From Numida meleagris (Eukaryota; Chordata; Aves; Galliformes; Numididae), in the NCBI RefSeq assembly GCF_002078875.1, contig NC_034421.1, positions 5,990,499 through 6,054,498 of the forward strand: a stretch of DNA of 64,000 nucleotides. Reading direction: 5' to 3'. The notes under the pieces were generated by a model that saw only the letters and a program-made list of their open reading frames with translations, did no database searches and was not told the origin of the DNA. Within the stretch, counting starts at the first letter, position 1; the number at the start of each line of letters is the position of its first letter. The position numbers and the translations under genes are program-made. Below, one piece after another: positions 57,621-64,000 of this stretch.

Positions 57621-60600
57621 AACCTCAATTAAGCAGGAGTCCTCCCCCTGGGTCCATGCGTGAGGGTTGGAGCTGGGATGCTCTGGGGCCCCCGGAGAGC
57701 TTCATGTGCAGAGCATCCATCCGTGGTGCTGGGGATTGAAGTGGGTAATGCAGAAGGCACGCACCTTGGGACAGCACATGGGAGCAAGAGTGGAACCCTG
57801 CTGGCTTCTGCTGCTGGTTTCCCCTTGGAGCCATTGCATAAGCTCCAGGTCTGGGCTTCGTTTTCCAAGCTGGGCCAGTGGTGCTTGCCTGTTTTAAATA
57901 GACATTTACGTGCTACCAAAGCTCTGCAGCTATTGTCTGAGTATTCTTGGGTTGATGTGTCTGTGCAGCTGAGAATAGCAGGCAGGGCTCCTGCTTCAGC
58001 TGAAGCAGCTTGTTAAAGTTGCTGCAGCAAGTCCCATGCTATACGAAATGCTGAGCAGCTGTCACCTTTGTGCACGTTCCCCTGCACCCCTGTGCTGCTT
58101 TGCTCATCCGGGTTCCTGCAGTGCCTCCCCCTGAAAACCACAGTGTCTTTGGAGAAAGGACTTCCAATTCTTTTCGTAGCATCTTTTTGGTGGGGTGTCT
58201 TGTCTCTGTGGATGTCAGCAACTACTGACCTGACAGCATGAAATAGTGCACGATTTGTAATCTGCACTGAATGTTTTACTGGTGGGTTTGTGTTGCCTGC
58301 CTGCTGCAGTGGCTGTGCTCTTGTTCACGGCACATCCTTGGTAACCAGGAGCCACTGCTGTATGCATTGAATGAAGCTCGACAAGCTTTGTATTTCTGTA
58401 ACTTTTTGTTGTTAACACGTAGTCAGGGAAGGCAAAGAGAGTGAGACATGGACGCACTTAGAAGACCTTAGTTTAGCCTTTTAGCATGGAAAGGAGCTAG
58501 ATTCCCCCATATCAGGATTATATATGGTCAAAATGAACAAAAAAAAATGGGACATTTCCCATGTATGCACTAGATTGCTGTTTAAATGACAGAGATTTTG
58601 GTGTGAGACACATTCCAGGCATCAAAAAGCAATCTCTAAACAAAGCATGGAGCAAAAAGCGGCTCAGCCCTCCTCCATTTCCCGAGCATCACCTCCTGCC
58701 TTTGCTTCTCCAGCATGTGGGTGCACCAACCTGGGGAGGCACCTCTTTAAAAAGGATGTTTAAGGAAAAATCTGCCATTAAAGTCATTACTGTGAAGTAC
58801 TGCCTTTGATTGCGGCAATTATGCAAATGATTTTAAGGGATAAAACACTCCTTAACAAGGACTGATGTAAATGGCGATGCTGGAACGAGTGTGTAACTTC
58901 TCCAAGCACGATTTCTCTGCGCGAGTAATTCTCTCCCAGCAGTTTGCCGTGTTGCCTGGATGCCGACCTGTGTAAGCAGTGCCGGCCCGCGGATGTGATT
59001 TTATTTTCTCTTGATACAGGAATGTAAGTGGGTGGAATGGGAACGCTGGTCTTGCAGAAACTGGGAAGCCCTTTCCCGAAGCAGATTGCTTCTCCGCAGC
59101 TCTTGTGGCTGACTTTTGTCCCAGCTTTAATGAAAAGGAAACAAACAGAAATGCTTTCTGCAGGCAGAGATTTTCCTTAGGAAAAGTGAAGTTGGGTTTG
59201 GGTGCTGAGCGGGGCTCTCCTTGAGGCAGCTCTTGCCGTAGTACATTGCCAAGGTTGAGTTAAATGAAACTTTCTCCCATATTAAAGCAGAGAAGTTGGA
59301 TCCTTGTCCACCACAGTTTGGGAAAACGTTGTCTGTACTTAATGACTGTATTGTGGTGTAGCTGAGAGACCTGCCTCCTACTTCAGAGCCTATGCTGCTT
59401 GTGTTTAGCTCAAATGGAGCTTTTAGCTGGTGAGGTGCATCTGAACAATAGCACTGGCTCTGATCCCGCTCAGCATTTTTGAGGAGGATTTGACTGATGT
59501 CCAAACATTCCAGCTCGGATTGATTGCTACTTGTTTGTGTAATAGGAAGGCATTTCCTTTGCCAAAGGATCCCAGGCCTGTTCCAAGCTCACAACAGGTG
59601 AGGGAAGTGCTGCCCACCGCTGACAGCCTCCCACCGCTCGGGTGAGGGTTAGCATGGCCTCATAATGCACGTGGGCAGCGCGTTAAACAGGGTAACCTGA
59701 ACACAATATCCACTTGTTTGGGGGGCTTAGGGAGGTCAAATGTAATTACCCAGTTGGAGTGTGGCCGGGCAAGTGTGATTAATTCCCTACTCCCTTGGAA
59801 AAGCCCCTGGGAATGCTAATGACCTCAGCGCTCAGCTCCGTGCATCGCTCAGCAGAGCTCCGCTGGTCCGGCTGCTGCACCGCTCTGCTCGCCTTCAGGA
59901 CTGACCCGGCAGCAACGGGGACCCATGGTGCAGGGCTGTCATCTGCATCCTGCAGCACAGATGGGTTCTGGAAAGGTAACGGGGCAGGAGGGAGCACCCT
60001 GACTTTGCTCAAGCTGTGGGGGAGTGAGAGGCTGCAGCAGTTGCACCCGCTGCCAGGAGGCCTCCCTTCTCCTCCTTTCGGATGCTTCTATTTAATTGAA
60101 CAAAATTGTGAATTTTGCCTTTGCAAAACTGGAGCAAAGTATTCCAGCAAGGCTAACCTCACACCACAGCCACAAAAATTGTTCTTGTAAACACTTCGCT
60201 ATGGGATTATTTTTCCTTTTGCTCTGTTTTTAAAACAACAGAACTCTGACAACTGTTTGAAATGGGGTTTCTTTAAGAGCTTAGGTGATGGCAGAGAACC
60301 TCAGCTTTGTTTTGTCCTTGCCTCATTGTGGTTTACTGATGCTTTTTCTGCTCCTGAGCAGTGCCTTCTTTCTGGCTGTAGTGCTCACCTGCGTGTTACA
60401 GTGTCCGAGCCGCTCTGTTCCCTGCTGCTGACCTGGGCTAATGGCTGTCTTGTTTTCCTTGCAGTATTTGCCAGTTGTCACAAATGTTAAGAGTCAGGAC
60501 AGCCCCAAGCGTAGTCCGTCTTCTGGGTTTTACTTGTTAGAAAGAAGTGAGGCCAAGCCAAGTGGCCAACTTAAAATAGAATGTACCTGAAAGATGGGAG

Positions 60601-60890
60601 ATAGTGAAGTTTTCCAGTTTTTTAGCGAGAAGGACAAGTTGGGGAGAATCCAGGGAAAACAGCAGGTTAGCTCCATGACACTGCTGGCTTCAGCAGCCGA
60701 CACCTCCCAGCACGAAACTACTGAAACTCATTGCAGTATTGCCAAGCGTTTGATGGCGGGAGGATGGGAGATGGGCAGAGCTGTCTTCAAGGCATGCCTT
60801 CATCAGAAGATTGAGCCTGGCAGGGCAGGACAAGCTTTATTTTTATTTTTCTGTCTTTCTCTGAAGTTAAATAAACCTTGATGTTCAGAA
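57621..60890 (+). other. LMF1 intron 3, gene-free part
   Basis: No exon or recognisable repeat apart from the POU-like site at 58821-58828. Confidence 0.5.
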
Positions 60891-60897
60891 TAATCCC

Positions 60898-60920
60898 TGA
60901 ATAATAATAATAATAATAAA
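60898..60920. repeat. (AAT)n microsatellite
   Basis: Seven AAT units in a row. Confidence 0.9.
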
Positions 60921-63900
60921 CTAAAGGACATCCAAGGGACTGCTGGCGTTTTTATTTTTTCATTAATCACGCTGTCATTTCTAACATACACCTGATTTAT
61001 CTGTGTCTGGTTAACCATTCAAGTGCCCTTTCTCTGACCTGATCTACACCACCTGAAAGTTTTATGGCAGTAATTTATAGAGGATGATTATAGCTCCGAA
61101 TGAAAGTTTTTTGAGCACTATTCTCATTGGGGATGGTTTGGCCCTGGGCGGCTGTTCCCCAGGTATATGGCAGGATTGCAAATTGAAGGATTGAGGTCTT
61201 GGGATTTGGTGTCTCAGGGCTGGGAATGAAGCTGTGTGAGGACCTGTGAGAAGGGTCAGCGAGAGCAGGGCCCTAAATCTTGCTCCCTCTGTAAGGAGCC
61301 TAATTCTGCTGGGTTCTTCTTGATCCTTTATTCTGGATTTGATTTTGGAGTTTGGTACTTTTATTGGAATTCCATAGATTTTGGTTGCTTTCTATTGGGA
61401 ATATTTGGCCAGAAATGCACTGTAGTTGGGGTTGGATTAAGTAGTGTGGATCTTTTGTCTTTTTTAAATGTCATAGGCTCTAAAAAAAACTTACTCTTGA
61501 GAATCATCAGCAAAACTGCAGCGTCTCCTGAGTGTCTCTGCAAAATCCCAAGTGCATGACCACAGATGTGGAGGGGCCTCTGACAGCATTGAAATGGAAA
61601 TGGCATTTCTGAAGGAGGAAGAGCTTTTCAGTATTCCTGCCCATTTGTAGCTGGTAGGAACTTTTTTAGCAAAGCCTTAAAACCCGGTTGAATCCAGTGA
61701 CCTGACCAATAAAACAGAGGGCTGGTTTCAGGACACGCGTCCTCGTGTGCTCTGGTCCGTTCCTTTTGTTTCCCTTTTTCTTAAAGGGAGGAGGACTATG
61801 TTCTTCTTTTTTTTTCTTTTAAGGGTATTTATTTGGCTGCTCAGTGGTGCTAATGAAGTGCTCAGTGCTAAGCTGAGTGCTAATGAAGCTACGTATTTAT
61901 GCTGTGTGTTTCTTTGCAAAACTGTTCTGATGTTTATTGCGTTTCCTACATTCGCACCACGTATAAGGACTATTGGAAGTACTGGCGTTGGGTATTGAAA
62001 TGAGAGACAGAGGTCAAGTTTGATCTCCCTCTGAAGTGCTGGAGCCCTTCATCTCACCGTGGCAGGAACAGACTGTCACTCCTTGCTGTCTTTGCAGAAA
62101 CTGGTGCAAAAGTGAGTGACCACATGAAAGGAGCTGCCTAAGGATTTGTTGTTAAGGCTCCTTTGTCTGAGAACGCTGTTTCCTTGCAATGGAAATTTTC
62201 CATGGGAATGCAGTGGTTTGAATGGATTTCTGGATCAGGAAAATTAAGTTAATATTTTTGTCTTGCCTTTTAATTTAAAAAAAAATAATTCGTAGTGCAG
62301 AGTGACAGTGTGTAGAAATGTAGAAGTCAATTCCATTTAGGGCAAAAAGTGTGCTTGTGTATGCAAGGTAAGATGGAACTGTACAGCATCTCAAAACCTG
62401 AGATCTAATCCTTAGGCTTATTAGCAACTGCATTTCCTTACCTTGTCCCTTGCTGAGCAAACTGATTTGTGGGTAGAAAACATATAATAATGACCATGGG
62501 TAGCTATAAACTTGAATCTTTGTAAAATTTGTGGGATTAAACTTTTTTTTTTTAAGGAGAATGCCACCTAGCTGCATACTTCTGACCACCTCCTGATCAC
62601 ATCCACCATATTCCCTTAAACTCTTCAGAAGAGGAAAAGAAAAAGGATTTATTTATTTTTAGTCTAGCGAAATAATTTTCTCATGGGTTTCTCTTCCGTT
62701 TCTAAACTGGGTGAAACCGCAGTGTGAAGCCATCCTCTTCCCAGTCGTACATAGGAAGCGAGCACGAGCCAAGGTACATATTGTATGTTAGTCAAAAGAG
62801 ATAAGTGTGGGGATTTCAAAGTCAGTCCCACCTCACAGCTTCCAGCTCTGCAGTGTTGGCAGTACCTTGGCTCTTGTGCCTCAGCTCAGAACAGCTGGCG
62901 CTTCTATTGCTGCTCTCCTGTATTTTCGTCTCCATTTGTGGTGGAGTGCCTGTGTGCGTGCCAAAGTTGCCTGAGTTGTCTCGGTGAAAAACCTCACATT
63001 TTGAGGAAACTGGTCGCAAAACCTAGGTGGGTTCTGGCGCTGAGAAGGGCTGTGGATGGGGATGCTGTGCTTTAGCATCTTGCAAAGAACTGGAGCATCT
63101 CCTGTCCCCTTCATAAAGGATCCAAGACCCAAAGTCCCCTCCCTGGGGGGCAGTGGGCTGTGTTGGTGCTGGGGATGACCACGGCCTGCACCCCACTGCC
63201 AGTGGCACCTGGTACGTGTTCTGTATCGTGTGCTGACCTCAACTTCTGCATTCTTTTTCTCTTTACATAAAATGGGGATAAGGCTTTCCCCAAGGTGCTT
63301 CCGGATCCACATGTAAAGCTGCTGCTGAAGAGCAAGCGATTGCTGTTTGGGTAAGGTACCGTGCCTAGAATAGCATTTTAGTTGGGAGGCTTGGATTTCT
63401 GTCCTGTGCTTTGGGGCTGTTGGGTGATAAAACCACCATTAAAACTAGACTAAACAGCTCTGGGTTTTAGAGGGGCAGGTAGTGGCGGTGGGGAGGTGTG
63501 AGGTTACTTCTTGATTTACTGTTTATTATGAGTGTTTCTCAGGGAGGAGATGGAATCCCCAAAAGAAGGGGCGAAAAATAATCTGTGCAATAATAAGCAA
63601 TGAGCAGGCTGGGTGCAGAATAGGAATGTCAGGATGGCTCCGCTGGGGAAAGGCACGATGAGCAAAGTAAGAGATGAAGGCTGGAGACCAAGGGGGAGGA
63701 GCAGTTCCTGTCCTTTGTTGCTGCTGACTGAGGCAAACCTGGTATTTTGGAGCTCCTGGCACAGATAGCTTCCCTGTGTGATGCTGCCTGTGCTGGGAGC
63801 TGCCAGCTGTTGTTTGTCACCACCAGTTGTCACTGGGGTGCACACTGATGGGGTGTTCTCTACAGTTTGGTAAATGTGAGGGCCAGATTCCAGGTGTAAA

Positions 63901-64000
63901 TCTGGAGGAGCCTCAGTGCAGTTGGCTCTGCCCATCTGTGCTGGGTGTCCAACCCAGGGAGGCATGGGATGGGCCCAAGGGGACAGCGTGGAGCTGGGGC
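60921..64000 (+). other. LMF1 intron 3, distal part to window end
   Basis: I looked for the next LMF1 exon (expected to begin in phase 1 with Gly-Trp-Glu) and did not find it. T-rich runs near 61806 and 62542. No other feature recognised. Confidence 0.5.

Noticed and set aside
1..64000. CRISPR array, operon or prokaryotic system
   Set aside because: Split vertebrate genes, CpG islands and CR1 elements show eukaryotic nuclear DNA; no spaced repeats of CRISPR type exist.
53361..64000. LMF1 exon 4
   Set aside because: I searched the plus strand for a phase-1 exon starting Gly-Trp-Glu and found none with splice sites; it must lie beyond the window.

Overview
The window is vertebrate nuclear DNA, almost certainly from a bird and most likely chicken or a close galliform. 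Two genes set the frame. SOX8 lies on the minus strand (21295-24483) and encodes a complete 470-residue SoxE protein in three exons. The 5' part of LMF1 lies on the plus strand (31256 onward). All recognisable LINE pieces are CR1 3' ends, the dominant avian retrotransposon. The head-to-head SOX8/LMF1 order matches the amniote arrangement (human 16p13.3).

Layout: 1-19.6 kb is gene-free DNA downstream of SOX8. It holds several AT-rich, homeodomain/SOX-motif-rich stretches that look like conserved noncoding elements, a 17-bp minisatellite (6.64-6.80 kb), an LTR-like repeat (6982-7298) and scattered simple repeats. SOX8 with its AU-rich 3' UTR fills 19.6-24.5 kb. Its CpG island and CCAAT/GC-box/TTAAA promoter extend to about 25.1 kb. 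From 25.1 to 31.1 kb is the divergent intergenic region, again with candidate enhancers, ending in a rearranged CR1 copy right before the LMF1 CpG island. From 31.26 kb to the end is LMF1: exon 1 (31256-31463), exon 2 (40155-40464), an 11-nt exon 3 (53350-53360), and an intron 3 that runs off the window. The remaining LMF1 exons are not present here.

The two genes are not functionally linked. SOX8 is an HMG-box transcription factor of neural crest, otic, gonadal and glial development. LMF1 is an ER membrane protein needed for folding of lipoprotein lipase family enzymes. The candidate regulatory elements on both sides of SOX8, including those in LMF1 introns, could serve SOX8, but this is inference because conservation cannot be measured from one sequence.

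I see no new multi-gene system. The observations most worth a second look are the 11-nt LMF1 microexon, two same-orientation LTR-like copies 48 kb apart, a degenerate tRNA-derived SINE relic in an LMF1 intron, and a tight triple ACAATG array downstream of SOX8.
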